The translations under genes and the position numbers were made by a program. From NCBI RefSeq assembly GCF_900142195.1, contig NZ_FRAB01000021.1, positions 1 to 64,000 of the forward strand: DNA of 64,000 bases, given 5' to 3'. Below, piece by piece: positions 42,946 through 51,517 of this stretch (positions are counted from its first letter, which is position 1; each line of letters starts with the position of its first letter). This DNA is from Paraburkholderia terricola (GTDB taxonomy: Bacteria > Pseudomonadota > Gammaproteobacteria > Burkholderiales > Burkholderiaceae). Under the pieces are notes generated by a model, which worked only from the letters and a program-made list of their open reading frames with translations, did no database searches and had not been told where the DNA came from.

Positions 42946-44529
42946 ATGCTGCAAGACGCGAATCCCGGCACCGAGCCGGTAGCTGCCCAGAGTCTGCTCT
43001 GCGCTCGCAATCTCACAAAGCATTATGGTGGCGTCAAAGCGCTTACAGGCGTCAGCCTCGAACTGGCGCCGGGCGAGATTCATGCGCTGTGCGGAGAGAA
43101 CGGCGCGGGCAAGAGCACGTTCATCAAAATTCTCGGTGGCCTCGTTCAGCCTGACGACGGAGAAATCACCGTCGACGGCCACCATCTGAAGCTTGGGAAT
43201 CGCACGGATCCCCGATTGATCTCCATCGTTCACCAGGAGCTTGCAATCGTTCCGACGCTGTCGGTACTCGACAACATTCTTCTCGGTGGCGCCGACCAGA
43301 GCGAAATCTACCGACGCAGTCAGTATCGCGACTCTGTCCGCGAGCATCTCGATTCGGTGGGGTTGTCACACGTCAAGCTGGATGCGCCGGCGTCCCGGCT
43401 CAGCCTTGCCGAATGCCAACTCGTGGAAATCGCGCGGGGCATGTCGCGGCAGGCGAAGGTGCTGCTCCTCGACGAGCCGACTGCGACCTTGTCGGATGCG
43501 GAGATCGTGCGAGTCTTCGACGTCGCGCGCAGGCTGCGTGACCAGGGCACCGCAATGATTTTCGTGAGTCACCGGCTCGACGAGGTCTTTGCGCTGACGG
43601 ACCGGGTAACGGTTTTCCGCAACGGCCAGCACGTTCTGACGCAACGTACCTCCAACATGACGACTGCTGAAGTGATCAAGGCAATGATCGGGCGTGAACT
43701 TGTGCATAGCAGGGCCAAGCCGCCCGAGAGGCGCGCTGACCTCGCGCCTCGACTGTCGGTCTCCAACCTGACGGTTGCAGATAAGGTCGAAGACCTGTCG
43801 GCCGATGTGGCGGCAGGCGAGATTCTCGCGGTTGTCGGTCAGCTTGGTTCGGGAGCCGAAGTCCTTGTCGAGGCGCTCGCCGGACTTCGCGGCGACATCT
43901 CCAACTCAGTCAAGGTCGACGGACAGGCAATCAAGCTTGACAGCATCCGCAGTTCCCTGAAGGCCGGGATCGCATACGTCGCCGAGGACCGTGCGGATAA
44001 GGGCGTGTTTCTGGATGCGCCGATAGCAATCAATATCACGGCCTCTGTAATGGCGAAGTTCAGCAAGGCTGGCATTATGCGGCGCGCCGGCGAGCAGGAA
44101 GAGGCCCGACGCCTCGCATCGATGTTCGCTATCGACCCGAAGCGCCTTCCTCATGAAGTGTCGACGCTCAGCGGTGGCAATCAGCAAAAGGTGTCGCTCG
44201 CTAAAGCCGTCGCGCTCGCACCTCGGCTGTTGCTGTTGAACGAGCCTACCCGAGGCGTTGACATTGGCGCTCGCGCGGAGATCTATTCGACCCTTCGCAA
44301 GATGGCGGATGACGGGTTGGCGATTGTCTTCTACTCGACAGACCTCGAAGAAATTCTCGAACTCGCGGACACCGTTCTCACTGTTTTCCGTGGCCGGATG
44401 GTCCGCCATAAACCTCGATTCGAAATCGATGGTGACACGCTGCTCCACGACATCGTCGCGGGCGACAGCGACGCATCTCACGGCCACGTCTCTTTCCGAA
44501 ATCAACCTGCGCAGGTGGATAATGCATAA
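42946..44529 (+). CDS. Sugar ABC transporter ATPase (CUT2, two ATPase domains)
   Basis: The 527-residue protein has two ABC domains, as in RbsA/XylG/MglA. Domain 1 (about 12-250): Walker A CGENGAGKST, signature LSLAECQLVEIARG, Walker B KVLLLDEPTATL. Domain 2 (about 270-510): Walker A is degenerate (VGQLGSGAEVLVEAL), while the signature is LSGGNQQKVSLAKAV and Walker B LLLLNEPTRGVDIG, the usual asymmetry of this family. It powers import of the ligand of the 41420 binding protein. Its last 8 bases overlap the start of the first permease gene. Confidence 0.95.
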   Translation: MLQDANPGTEPVAAQSLLCARNLTKHYGGVKALTGVSLELAPGEIHALCGENGAGKSTFIKILGGLVQPDDGEITVDGHHLKLGNRTDPRLISIVHQELAIVPTLSVLDNILLGGADQSEIYRRSQYRDSVREHLDSVGLSHVKLDAPASRLSLAECQLVEIARGMSRQAKVLLLDEPTATLSDAEIVRVFDVARRLRDQGTAMIFVSHRLDEVFALTDRVTVFRNGQHVLTQRTSNMTTAEVIKAMIGRELVHSRAKPPERRADLAPRLSVSNLTVADKVEDLSADVAAGEILAVVGQLGSGAEVLVEALAGLRGDISNSVKVDGQAIKLDSIRSSLKAGIAYVAEDRADKGVFLDAPIAINITASVMAKFSKAGIMRRAGEQEEARRLASMFAIDPKRLPHEVSTLSGGNQQKVSLAKAVALAPRLLLLNEPTRGVDIGARAEIYSTLRKMADDGLAIVFYSTDLEEILELADTVLTVFRGRMVRHKPRFEIDGDTLLHDIVAGDSDASHGHVSFRNQPAQVDNA

Positions 44530-45532
44530 GACCGCTCTGGAACCCATTGCACAGGTGTCGCCAACGGCGTTGCGACGGTGGGCATCTGCACTTTTTGGAA
44601 CGACGAGCATTCATGCGGCGTCGATCCGAATCGCTACGCTTGTCCTCATCGTCGTCGCAGCAGCCATCGTGCCGCACTTCACGGAGTTCGGGAACGTTCA
44701 GTCGCTAATGTACTCGGTCGCAGCAGTCGGCATTGGCGCTATCGGTATGGCGCTCGTCACCCTCAGCGGGAATCTGTTCATGCTTTCGATGGGTGCGACG
44801 GCCGCGGTCTCCACCGTTATGTTTGCAGCGCTCATTCATTTGGGTTTGGGTACGACGCTGCTGCTCGTCGTATTGAGCGGCCTGCTGATGGGCATTGTGC
44901 AGGGCGGAATCATCGCTCTGGGGAAGGCGAACCCCATCATCACGACGATTGCCACCTCGTCAATCATCATCGGTGCAGGCGTCATCTACACCGGCGGCCT
45001 GACGGTTATCGGCAAAGGCGATGCCACGTGGCTCGGTCAGGGCAAGCTGTTCGGCTGGCTGCCGACTCAAATCCTCGTGCTGGCCATTTTTGCTGCAATT
45101 GCGAGTTTCATCCTCCAGAAGTCGCGCATTGGACGCGAAATCCGATTGCTCGGAATGCGGGCTGAGGTTGCGCGTATTGCCGGACTCCGGACGATGGCCG
45201 CGACACTCGTCTGCTACGCGTTCGCTGGCGCAGCAGCGGCACTGGCCGGCTCTCTGATCGCCTCATCGTCGGCTCAAGGCAATCTGACGTACGGCATCGA
45301 CCTCGATTTCAACGCGATCGCAGCCGTGCTGGTCGGTGGCATTTCGATTCGCGGCGGGCGTGGCCATATTTCGGATGCGGTCACCGGTGCCATCTTCCTC
45401 GCGGTCATCGGCAACATCCTCCTGGTCAGCGGCGTGAGCTACGAGTACCAGCTGGTCGCGAAAGGCATCGTGGTTCTCGCAGCGGTGGTATTCGGCGCGT
45501 TGCTCGCCCGGCTCGGTCCGGGACGGAAATAA
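44522..45532 (+). CDS. Sugar ABC transporter permease 1 (CUT2)
   Basis: The 336-residue BPD_transp_2-type permease has 8-10 membrane segments. Family landmarks include LSGNLFMLSMGATAAVSTVM, GLLMGIVQGGIIALGKANPI and AAVLVGGISIRGGRGHISDA. The ATG at 44522 lies inside the ATPase gene (8-base overlap), indicating translational coupling. Together with the next permease it forms a heterodimeric channel. Confidence 0.93.
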   Translation: MHKTALEPIAQVSPTALRRWASALFGTTSIHAASIRIATLVLIVVAAAIVPHFTEFGNVQSLMYSVAAVGIGAIGMALVTLSGNLFMLSMGATAAVSTVMFAALIHLGLGTTLLLVVLSGLLMGIVQGGIIALGKANPIITTIATSSIIIGAGVIYTGGLTVIGKGDATWLGQGKLFGWLPTQILVLAIFAAIASFILQKSRIGREIRLLGMRAEVARIAGLRTMAATLVCYAFAGAAAALAGSLIASSSAQGNLTYGIDLDFNAIAAVLVGGISIRGGRGHISDAVTGAIFLAVIGNILLVSGVSYEYQLVAKGIVVLAAVVFGALLARLGPGRK

Positions 45533-45546
45533 CAGGAGACTCGGAA

Positions 45547-46527
45547 ATGCATCAATCTCAACGACTTCTCAATCTGGCGATTCGGATCGTCCTGCTTGTT
45601 GGCATGCCGGTTATCTTCGGCCTCAGCGTCAATCACTACTTTTCGCAGGCCAACCTCTACGCGATTTTCCAGGCGTTTGCGTTCCTTGGAATCATCGCAC
45701 TCGGGCTTTCGGTCACGATGGTTGCTGGTGAATTCGACCTGAGCGTAGCGGCAATCTCGACGGTGGCCGGGCTCATCACTGTGAAGTTCGGCGGCGATAG
45801 TGCTTTGCTCGGCATTCTGTACGCGGTTGTCTTCGGGGTGGTGGTGGGCGTTGCAAACGCAGCCTTGTTGCCACGGCTCGGCGTTTCCTCGCTGGTGACC
45901 ACCGTTGGGTCGATGATGTTTCTGACCGGCGTAGGGTACTGGCTCGCAGGGGGGCGCGTCTTGAGCTACGGCAATCTGGACGTCAGCGACTTTCTCGACC
46001 ATAACGTGGCAGGCATTTTCTCGCCTCGAAGCTTCATTACAATCGCCTGTTTCGTCGTGATCTCGTTGTTCCTGCGCTTCACTACGCTCGGTCGCGACAT
46101 CTACGCTTCAGGTGGCCATCGAAAGGCGGCGATTCAGAGTGGTGCACGGGTCGGCAAAGCACTGACGGTTGGTTTTGTCATCTCGGGTGGGTTGTCGGCA
46201 CTGGGTGGGGGGCTGCTCTCGCTGAGCCTCGCGACCGCCTCCGCGACGATGGGCAGCAACATCCTGCTCCAGGCGGCCTCAGCGGCCATCGTCGGCGGTA
46301 TTGCGCTGGGCGGCGGTATCGGTTCACCACTCGGTGTCGCGATGGGCGTTCTCATTCTCACCATCCTGAATAACGGCCTGGGTTTGTTGAGTGCCACGTC
46401 CACACAGATTCTTCTCGTGAATGGGCTGTTGCTGCTCATCGTGGTTTTGCTTGACGGGCGTCTGGGTGCGGTATTGGCCTCGCCGCTGGACCGGTTCGCT
46501 CGCAGAAAGGCATCCGCGCCCGTCTGA
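45547..46527 (+). CDS. Sugar ABC transporter permease 2 (CUT2)
   Basis: The 326-residue BPD_transp_2-type permease has about 9 membrane segments: MVAGEFDLSVAAISTVAGLI, FLRFTTLGRDIYASGGHRKA and AIVGGIALGGGIGSPLGVAM are conserved family blocks. AGGAG lies ahead of the ATG, 14 bases after the first permease stop. It is the last gene of the transporter unit. The two permeases are distinct rather than a recent duplication. Confidence 0.93.
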   Translation: MHQSQRLLNLAIRIVLLVGMPVIFGLSVNHYFSQANLYAIFQAFAFLGIIALGLSVTMVAGEFDLSVAAISTVAGLITVKFGGDSALLGILYAVVFGVVVGVANAALLPRLGVSSLVTTVGSMMFLTGVGYWLAGGRVLSYGNLDVSDFLDHNVAGIFSPRSFITIACFVVISLFLRFTTLGRDIYASGGHRKAAIQSGARVGKALTVGFVISGGLSALGGGLLSLSLATASATMGSNILLQAASAAIVGGIALGGGIGSPLGVAMGVLILTILNNGLGLLSATSTQILLVNGLLLLIVVLLDGRLGAVLASPLDRFARRKASAPV

Positions 46528-46689
46528 CTTTTGCTCGCATCGACGCGATCCGACGTGCTCCTGAAGAGCGCGTCAGTATTTCGTCATCTTGAGCCCGGAT
46601 AGACCGTGGCCGCACCGACTGTTGCCTGAAGGAAGAACGTCCCGCCTGCGAGTCCCGACGGCATCCCGTGATCGACAGCACGGATGAAC

Positions 46690-47619
46690 CTAGGTTGCAA
46701 AGGTCATCCAGCGCTCCTCAAGTTTGAGGCTCTTCACGCGCTCAATCAGGAACTCGGTGAACACTCGAATTTTCGCGGGCTGATATCGCCGGCTTTGGTA
46801 AGCCAGGTTGATGGTCAGCCGTGGCAACTGCCAGTCCCCAAGCACTGGGATAAGACGCCCGGACACGATGTCATCATGAATGATGTAGAGAGGCTGAACG
46901 ACGATGCCCAAACCTGCTCGCCCTGCGGCGACGATGACCTGACCTTCGTTTGAGTCCAGAGCGCTCTCAATCGGGATATTGCGTTCTTCCTTTCCTCGAC
47001 GCAGGTGAAGCAGATAGGGGTCGACGGCGAGATTGTAGACAAGCATGTTGTGCTGCTGGAGGTCCTCTGGATTCTCAGGACGTCCGTGGGCCGCGAGATA
47101 GGCTGGCGATGCTGCCATCACTCGTCTGGTCTCGGCCAGACGTCGAATCGTGATGCCCGAATCTCCTTCATGCTCTTTCGTACGTATGGCGATATCTATC
47201 CCGGCCTCGATGAAGTTCTGGTATTGATTCGCCGCGACAATCTGAACCGACAGATTGGGGTAGCACGTGACAAACTCAGGAAGCGCCGGCGCAATGTGCA
47301 TCATCGCGAAAGAAACAGAACTGGTCACCCGGAGCACGCCTCTTGGACTGAGCGCCTCCTCAGAAGCAATCGAGTCAGCTTCGGCCAACTCGGAAATCAC
47401 AGCCGTGCATCGGCGGTGGTACTCGCGGCCGGCGTCAGTAAGCCACATGCGCCGCGTAGTTCGTTCTATGAGCCTCGCACCGAGACGCTCTTCGAGAGAG
47501 CTGAGCGTTCGACTTGCTGCGGCATTTGACATGTCCAGTTGTTCGGCGGCCTTCGACAGGCTACCCAAGTCAGCGGTCAGCACAAATAGCTGCAGTTGCG
47601 TCCAGCGGTCCATCGTCAC
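46690..47619 (-). CDS. LysR-family regulator, divergent to the dioxygenase operon
   Basis: The 309-residue regulator has a winged HTH at about 5-62 (LFVLTADLGSLSKAAEQLDM, then LIERTTRRMWLTDAGREYHR) and an effector domain at about 90-290 (RGVLRVTSSVSFAMMHIAPA, DSNEGQVIVAAGRAGLGIVV). It belongs to the CrgA-like branch. Two palindromes, at 47636 and 47724, lie in the 295-base gap to the divergent dioxygenase gene and are the natural operator candidates. It probably controls the hydroxyquinol operon and its own gene. Confidence 0.93.
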   Translation of the reverse strand: MTMDRWTQLQLFVLTADLGSLSKAAEQLDMSNAAASRTLSSLEERLGARLIERTTRRMWLTDAGREYHRRCTAVISELAEADSIASEEALSPRGVLRVTSSVSFAMMHIAPALPEFVTCYPNLSVQIVAANQYQNFIEAGIDIAIRTKEHEGDSGITIRRLAETRRVMAASPAYLAAHGRPENPEDLQQHNMLVYNLAVDPYLLHLRRGKEERNIPIESALDSNEGQVIVAAGRAGLGIVVQPLYIIHDDIVSGRLIPVLGDWQLPRLTINLAYQSRRYQPAKIRVFTEFLIERVKSLKLEERWMTFAT

Positions 47620-47635
47620 CCTCTTCGAGTTCTAC

Positions 47636-47661
47636 TGGAAGAATCAGGTGTGATTCTTCCA
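47636..47661. promoter_or_regulatory. Perfect 11-bp inverted repeat before a LysR gene
   Basis: Arms TGGAAGAATCA (47636-47646) and TGATTCTTCCA (47651-47661) are separated by four bases. It starts 16 bases from the LysR start codon, so it is likely an autoregulatory operator or a 5'-UTR hairpin. The half-site GAAGAAT recurs before the LysR gene at 52972. Confidence 0.65.
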
Positions 47662-47723
47662 ATTCGTCGAGGCCAAATATGCCGGAGGCGAGGCGATTGA
47701 TAAACCGACCGGAAGTCCTCGAT

Positions 47724-47744
47724 TTGTAGAGGAAAATTCTACAA
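47724..47744. promoter_or_regulatory. LysR-box-like palindrome TTGTAGA-N7-TCTACAA
   Basis: A perfect 7-bp inverted repeat (47724-47730 and 47738-47744) fits the T-N11-A LysR consensus. It lies midway in the gap between the LysR gene and the dioxygenase operon and is a good candidate recognition site. Confidence 0.6.
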
Positions 47745-47808
47745 TTCGACGCAAAACGGGAGGGCCTGGTGTTCGGTAGTTCGCGCTCTCCCACGCATGC
47801 GAACTATT

Positions 47809-47856
47809 TTTCCTTCAGGAGGAAATGTCATTTCACTTCTGGGCATTTTATTTACC
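47809..47856 (+). promoter_or_regulatory. Conserved regulatory element, copy 3 of 3
   Basis: The pattern is TTTCC-N7-GGAAAT-GTC-ATTTC-N8-GCATTTT and then TTTACC, with the same internal spacing as copies 1 and 2. It lies 58 bases before the dioxygenase start. It contains AGGAGG and an ATG by chance, but that ATG (47825) is too close to the purine run to be a likely start. Confidence 0.78.
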
Positions 47857-47914
47857 CAAGCGACCCTTTACCTTTCGTTCTGAGACGCCTGAGCGCACAA
47901 CGGAGACACGCACG

Positions 47915-48796
47915 ATGCGCAACATCAACGAAGACACCATTACACAAGCCGTCATTGCCTCATTCGCGAACTGCGGGAACCCGAGACTGAGGACGGTGAT
48001 GACGAGCCTGGTTCAGCATCTCCACGCCTTTGCCCGCGATGTCCACCTTACCGAGGACGAGTGGTTCAAGGCAATCAAGTTTCTGACGGAAGTCGGTCAT
48101 ATCACTGACGACAAGCGACAGGAGTTCATCCTTCTGTCCGATACGCTGGGGCTCTCGATGCTGGTCACGTCCCAGAACAATCGCAAACCTGCGAACTGCA
48201 CGGAAGCGACGGTTTTCGGGCCTTTCTACGTCGAGGGCGCTCCGTTCTACAGTAACGGCGACGACATCTCGAACGGAGCCAAAGGCGCGCCTTGCTATGT
48301 AAGCGGCCAGGTGCGTGGTGCAGGCGGCGAAGCCGTCGGAAACGCGCAGCTCGATGTTTGGCAATCGGACGAGGACGGCTTCTATGACGTGCAGAACCAG
48401 GATGAAGCTGGCAACGTGGTCCATAGCGCGCGAGGCCGATTGAGAACGGACGCCGAAGGATTCTTCAACTTCCGCTCTATTCTGGCTGAGGCGTATCCCA
48501 TTCCCCATGATGGGCCTGTGGGCCGCATGCTCTCGGCGGTCGGCCGCCATCCATGGCGTCCCGCGCATCTGCATTTCATGATTGAAGCGCCCGGTTACCA
48601 GACACTCATCACTCACGTGTTCCGGGACGGCGACCAGTACCTCGATTCGGACGTTGTATTCGGTGTGCGCTCGTCGCTCATCTCGGAGTGGAAGCGACAC
48701 GAACCGGGCGTCGCACCCGATGGCCGAGACATCTCTGTCCCGTGGTACTCGCTTGAATATGACTTCGTGCTCAACCCGTCGGAGGTACATGCATGA
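47915..48796 (+). CDS. Intradiol ring-cleavage dioxygenase (hydroxyquinol 1,2-dioxygenase type)
   Basis: The 293-residue non-heme Fe(III) enzyme has a helical N-terminal dimerisation region (about 1-95) and the beta-sandwich catalytic domain. The four iron ligands are visible: Tyr157 (EDGFYDVQ), Tyr194 (AEAYPIPHDG), His218 and His220 (RPAHLHFMI). Length and the pairing with a maleylacetate reductase gene indicate cleavage of hydroxyquinol to maleylacetate rather than catechol to muconate. The ATG at 47915 has GGAG eight bases upstream. It is the first gene of the operon, and its stop overlaps the next start (ATGA). Confidence 0.9.
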   Translation: MRNINEDTITQAVIASFANCGNPRLRTVMTSLVQHLHAFARDVHLTEDEWFKAIKFLTEVGHITDDKRQEFILLSDTLGLSMLVTSQNNRKPANCTEATVFGPFYVEGAPFYSNGDDISNGAKGAPCYVSGQVRGAGGEAVGNAQLDVWQSDEDGFYDVQNQDEAGNVVHSARGRLRTDAEGFFNFRSILAEAYPIPHDGPVGRMLSAVGRHPWRPAHLHFMIEAPGYQTLITHVFRDGDQYLDSDVVFGVRSSLISEWKRHEPGVAPDGRDISVPWYSLEYDFVLNPSEVHA

Positions 48797-49143
48797 TTCG
48801 GCATATCGTCATGTGGCGCGTTCGGGGCGACACGCCGGCCGAGCGTCTGGCCGCTTCCAACCGCGTGAAAACGGGCTTCGAAGGATTGCGGGGCCGGATT
48901 CCGGGAATGAGTCACCTTGAAGTCGGACTCGACCATAGCCGGGTCGACTACGCATGCGACGCGGTTCTTGTCACCGAATTCGACTCGCAGGAAGCCTTGG
49001 AGGCGTACGCGTCGCATCCGGAACACCTGCGCGTGCGCAACGAGCTCGGGGATCTGCGCACCGCGCGATTCCAGGTTGATTACCTGGCAGACGCTGGTGT
49101 GAGCGCCGAGCCTAAAGCGGAGTTTCTTCATGCAAAAGCGTGA
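48793..49143 (+). CDS. Dabb-family (stress-responsive alpha/beta barrel) protein
   Basis: The 116-residue dimeric alpha+beta-barrel protein begins MIRHIVMWRVRGDTPAERLA and has the family pattern FEGLRGRIPGMSHLEVGLDH and YASHPEHLRVRNEL. Dabb proteins include plant stress proteins and cyclases such as olivetolic acid cyclase; muconolactone isomerases share the same fold. It overlaps the dioxygenase stop by four bases and the next gene by 14, so it is translated in step with the ring-cleavage enzymes. A role in handling a ring or lactone intermediate is inferred. Confidence 0.85.
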   Translation: MIRHIVMWRVRGDTPAERLAASNRVKTGFEGLRGRIPGMSHLEVGLDHSRVDYACDAVLVTEFDSQEALEAYASHPEHLRVRNELGDLRTARFQVDYLADAGVSAEPKAEFLHAKA

Positions 49144-50206
49144 GTTTGTATATCAGGCGCGGGCTGGGCGAGTCGTGTTTGGCCCCGGTAGCCTGCAGCA
49201 CCTTGAGCGGGAAATGCTCGAGCTGAAGTCGGAGCGCGCTCTCATTCTGTGCAGCCCCGAACAGAAGGAAATGGGCGAAGCCGTGGCGACCCGCCTCGGT
49301 GCACGTGCCGCAGGAGTATTCGACCGGGCGGTCATGCATGTGCCGCTCGAGTTGGCGAAGGAAGGTCGTGCGCTGGCTCGCGAACTGAACGCAGACTGTG
49401 CGATTGCTGTTGGTGGCGGCTCGACGATTGGCCTGGGCAAGGCTATCGCGCTGGCGTCGGGCCTTCCGATTATTGCCGTGCCGACAACGTACGCCGGCAG
49501 TGAGATGACACCCATCTACGGCATCACCGACGCCGGCTTGAAGAAGACCGGTACAGACCCGCGGGTTCTACCGAAGATCGTGATTTACGATGCCGACCTG
49601 ACCATGTCACTCCCGATCGCGCTATCGGTCACCAGTGGAATCAACGCGATCGCCCATGCGGCGGAAGCGTTGTATTCGCGCGATGCAAACCCCGTGACCA
49701 GTCTGATGGCGGAAGAAGGCATCGCCGCTTTCGCGCGTGCCTTGCCCGCGATCGTCGCCGACCCGCAAGACGTTGAGGCTCGTGCCGACGCTCAATATGG
49801 CGCCTGGCTCTGCGGAACGGTGTTAGGCAGCGTTGGCATGGCCCTTCATCACAAGTTGTGTCACACGCTCGGCGGAAGCTTCAATCTTCCTCACGCGCAG
49901 ACGCACACTATCGTCCTTCCACACGCGCTCGCCTACAACCGACATGCTGCACCGGAAGCGATGGAACGGATTGCACGTGCGCTGGGTTCGGAGGACGCCG
50001 CCATCGGTGTCTATGAACTCGCGAAGCGCTGCGGTGCACCGCTGGCGCTCAAAGACATCGGCATGTCGCCTGAGGATGTATCGAAGGCCGCGGACATTGC
50101 CAGTTCAAACCCCTATTGGAATCCGCGTCCGATTCAGCACGACGCGCTTCTCAAGCTTTTGCAGAATGCTTTTGACGGCGTCGCACCCCGTGCGGCCTCG
50201 GCCTGA
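49130..50206 (+). CDS. Maleylacetate reductase (Fe-type alcohol dehydrogenase family)
   Basis: The 358-residue NAD(P)H-dependent enzyme reduces maleylacetate to 3-oxoadipate. The nucleotide-binding block is AVGGGSTIGLGKAIALASG, followed by PTTYAGSEMTPIYGI. The His-rich active-site region is MALHHKLCHTLGGSFNLPHA. The YAGSEMTP form and length of about 355 residues set maleylacetate reductases apart from true iron alcohol dehydrogenases. It begins inside the Dabb gene (14-base overlap). With the dioxygenase it completes the lower hydroxyquinol pathway. Confidence 0.93.
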   Translation: MQKREFVYQARAGRVVFGPGSLQHLEREMLELKSERALILCSPEQKEMGEAVATRLGARAAGVFDRAVMHVPLELAKEGRALARELNADCAIAVGGGSTIGLGKAIALASGLPIIAVPTTYAGSEMTPIYGITDAGLKKTGTDPRVLPKIVIYDADLTMSLPIALSVTSGINAIAHAAEALYSRDANPVTSLMAEEGIAAFARALPAIVADPQDVEARADAQYGAWLCGTVLGSVGMALHHKLCHTLGGSFNLPHAQTHTIVLPHALAYNRHAAPEAMERIARALGSEDAAIGVYELAKRCGAPLALKDIGMSPEDVSKAADIASSNPYWNPRPIQHDALLKLLQNAFDGVAPRAASA

Positions 50207-50233
50207 CCCAAGCACCGAAGCAGGGGGACAACA

Positions 50234-50518
50234 ATGCATTTCACCGTCTATTGCCTCGACCATTCGAACATGGTCGAGCGTCGCCTTGAAAACTACGACG
50301 CCCACAAAGCGTACCTGCAGACCGCGCCGGTGAAGACACTGATTTCCGGTCCGCTGACGAAATCGGACGGGCAAACGATGATTGGAAGTTTCTTTCTCTA
50401 CGAAGCCGATGGCATCGAAGAGATCCAGAAGTTTGTCGATACGGACCCGTTCAACAAGGCAGGAATCTGGGCGTCGGTCGATATCAGGCCATTCATCAAG
50501 CGGGTAGACAACCGCTAA
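50234..50518 (+). CDS. YciI-family protein
   Basis: The 94-residue ferredoxin-like protein MHFTVYCLDHSNMVERRLEN has the family's DAHKAYLQ, GPLTKSDG and VDTDPFNKAGIWASVDIRPF. YciI proteins have a conserved His/Asp pair thought to be catalytic; a relative (a muconolactone-type dehalogenating isomerase) works in chloroaromatic pathways. GGGGGAC precedes the ATG. It is 28 bases after the maleylacetate reductase gene and is probably an accessory enzyme for the same route. Confidence 0.88.
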   Translation: MHFTVYCLDHSNMVERRLENYDAHKAYLQTAPVKTLISGPLTKSDGQTMIGSFFLYEADGIEEIQKFVDTDPFNKAGIWASVDIRPFIKRVDNR

Positions 50519-50660
50519 CACGATTGCTTTATTTCGGGTCAAGGTGCTCCTCGCGGTATGCCAGGAGTGGGAAGCGTTCGTCCTCGAAGAGGGCAAACCG
50601 GATGGCGAAGCTCTCAATTTCTGGAGTTCGCGCCGAACATAACATCTGAGTGGAGACATC

Positions 50661-51464
50661 ATGCGGACAGGACTGGACGGGAAGATCGTGCTCATCACGG
50701 GTGGTGCGCAAGGCATCGGACGGGCTACCGCACTGGGTTTTGCACGCGAAGGCGCGCGGCTTTGCCTCATCGACATCGACATTAACGCGTTGAACGAAGC
50801 CGAGTTGGAACTCAGGGCGCTCGGCGTGAAAGTAGCGATTGCACAGGCGGACCTGTCCACGGCCGAAGGGGTGAAAAGCGGTGTCGATGCAGCCCTGAAG
50901 TCATACAACGGCCAGGTCGACGTTCTGGTGAACAACGTCGGCGCCGGTAAGGTCCGCACGTTCGACGAGCTCTCGGACGAGGACTGGGATTTCACGATGA
51001 ATCTCAACTTCATGAGTTACGTGCGGACATGTCGCTACCTGCTGCCCGTGCTCCGAAACCGTGAGAAGGCGGTCATCATCAACAACGCGTCGGACCTGGC
51101 GCGGCAGCCTGAGCCTGTCCCGATTGACTATTCCGCATCGAAGGCCGCGGTACTTGCCTTAACGAAAGGCCTTGCCCGGGCTGAGGCGCCAAAGATCCGC
51201 GTGAACGCCGTTGCACCGGGACCGGTCTGGACGCCGTTCTGGACGAAAAAAGGCGGCTTCGCTGACACGATGGGAAAGTTCCATGGTATGGCGCCCAAGG
51301 ACGCTGTCGAGCACGAACTGTCATTGCGCCACCTGCCGCTCAACCGACTGGGGCAGCCTGATGAAGTAGCCAATGTGATCGTATTCATGGCTTCAGACCT
51401 CGCGTCGTTCGTCACGTCGGCGGTGTGGGGTGTCGATGGTGGCAGTATCCGCAGCCTCATTTGA
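50661..51464 (+). CDS. Short-chain dehydrogenase/reductase
   Basis: The 267-residue classical SDR has the NAD(P)-binding motif LITGGAQGIGRA, the structural VLVNNVGAG, catalytic Ser in IINNASDLA, and Tyr/Lys in PIDYSASKAAV. Asp in LIDIDINALN favours NAD(H). The C-terminus ends with the usual GVDGGS. GGAG precedes the ATG. It would oxidise or reduce a cyclitol, sugar or hydroxy-ring intermediate in the pathway of this operon; the exact substrate is not evident. Confidence 0.92.
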   Translation: MRTGLDGKIVLITGGAQGIGRATALGFAREGARLCLIDIDINALNEAELELRALGVKVAIAQADLSTAEGVKSGVDAALKSYNGQVDVLVNNVGAGKVRTFDELSDEDWDFTMNLNFMSYVRTCRYLLPVLRNREKAVIINNASDLARQPEPVPIDYSASKAAVLALTKGLARAEAPKIRVNAVAPGPVWTPFWTKKGGFADTMGKFHGMAPKDAVEHELSLRHLPLNRLGQPDEVANVIVFMASDLASFVTSAVWGVDGGSIRSLI

Positions 51465-51517
51465 GCGAGCCGGGTCGCGAACGGATTTCACAGAGACATT
51501 GTCCAGAGGACCAGCGC

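Noticed and set aside
47825..47914. An upstream ATG for the dioxygenase gene behind AGGAGG
   Set aside because: The spacing is too short, the added 30 residues are not protein-like, and the purine run is part of a regulatory element repeated at two other sites without an ATG.
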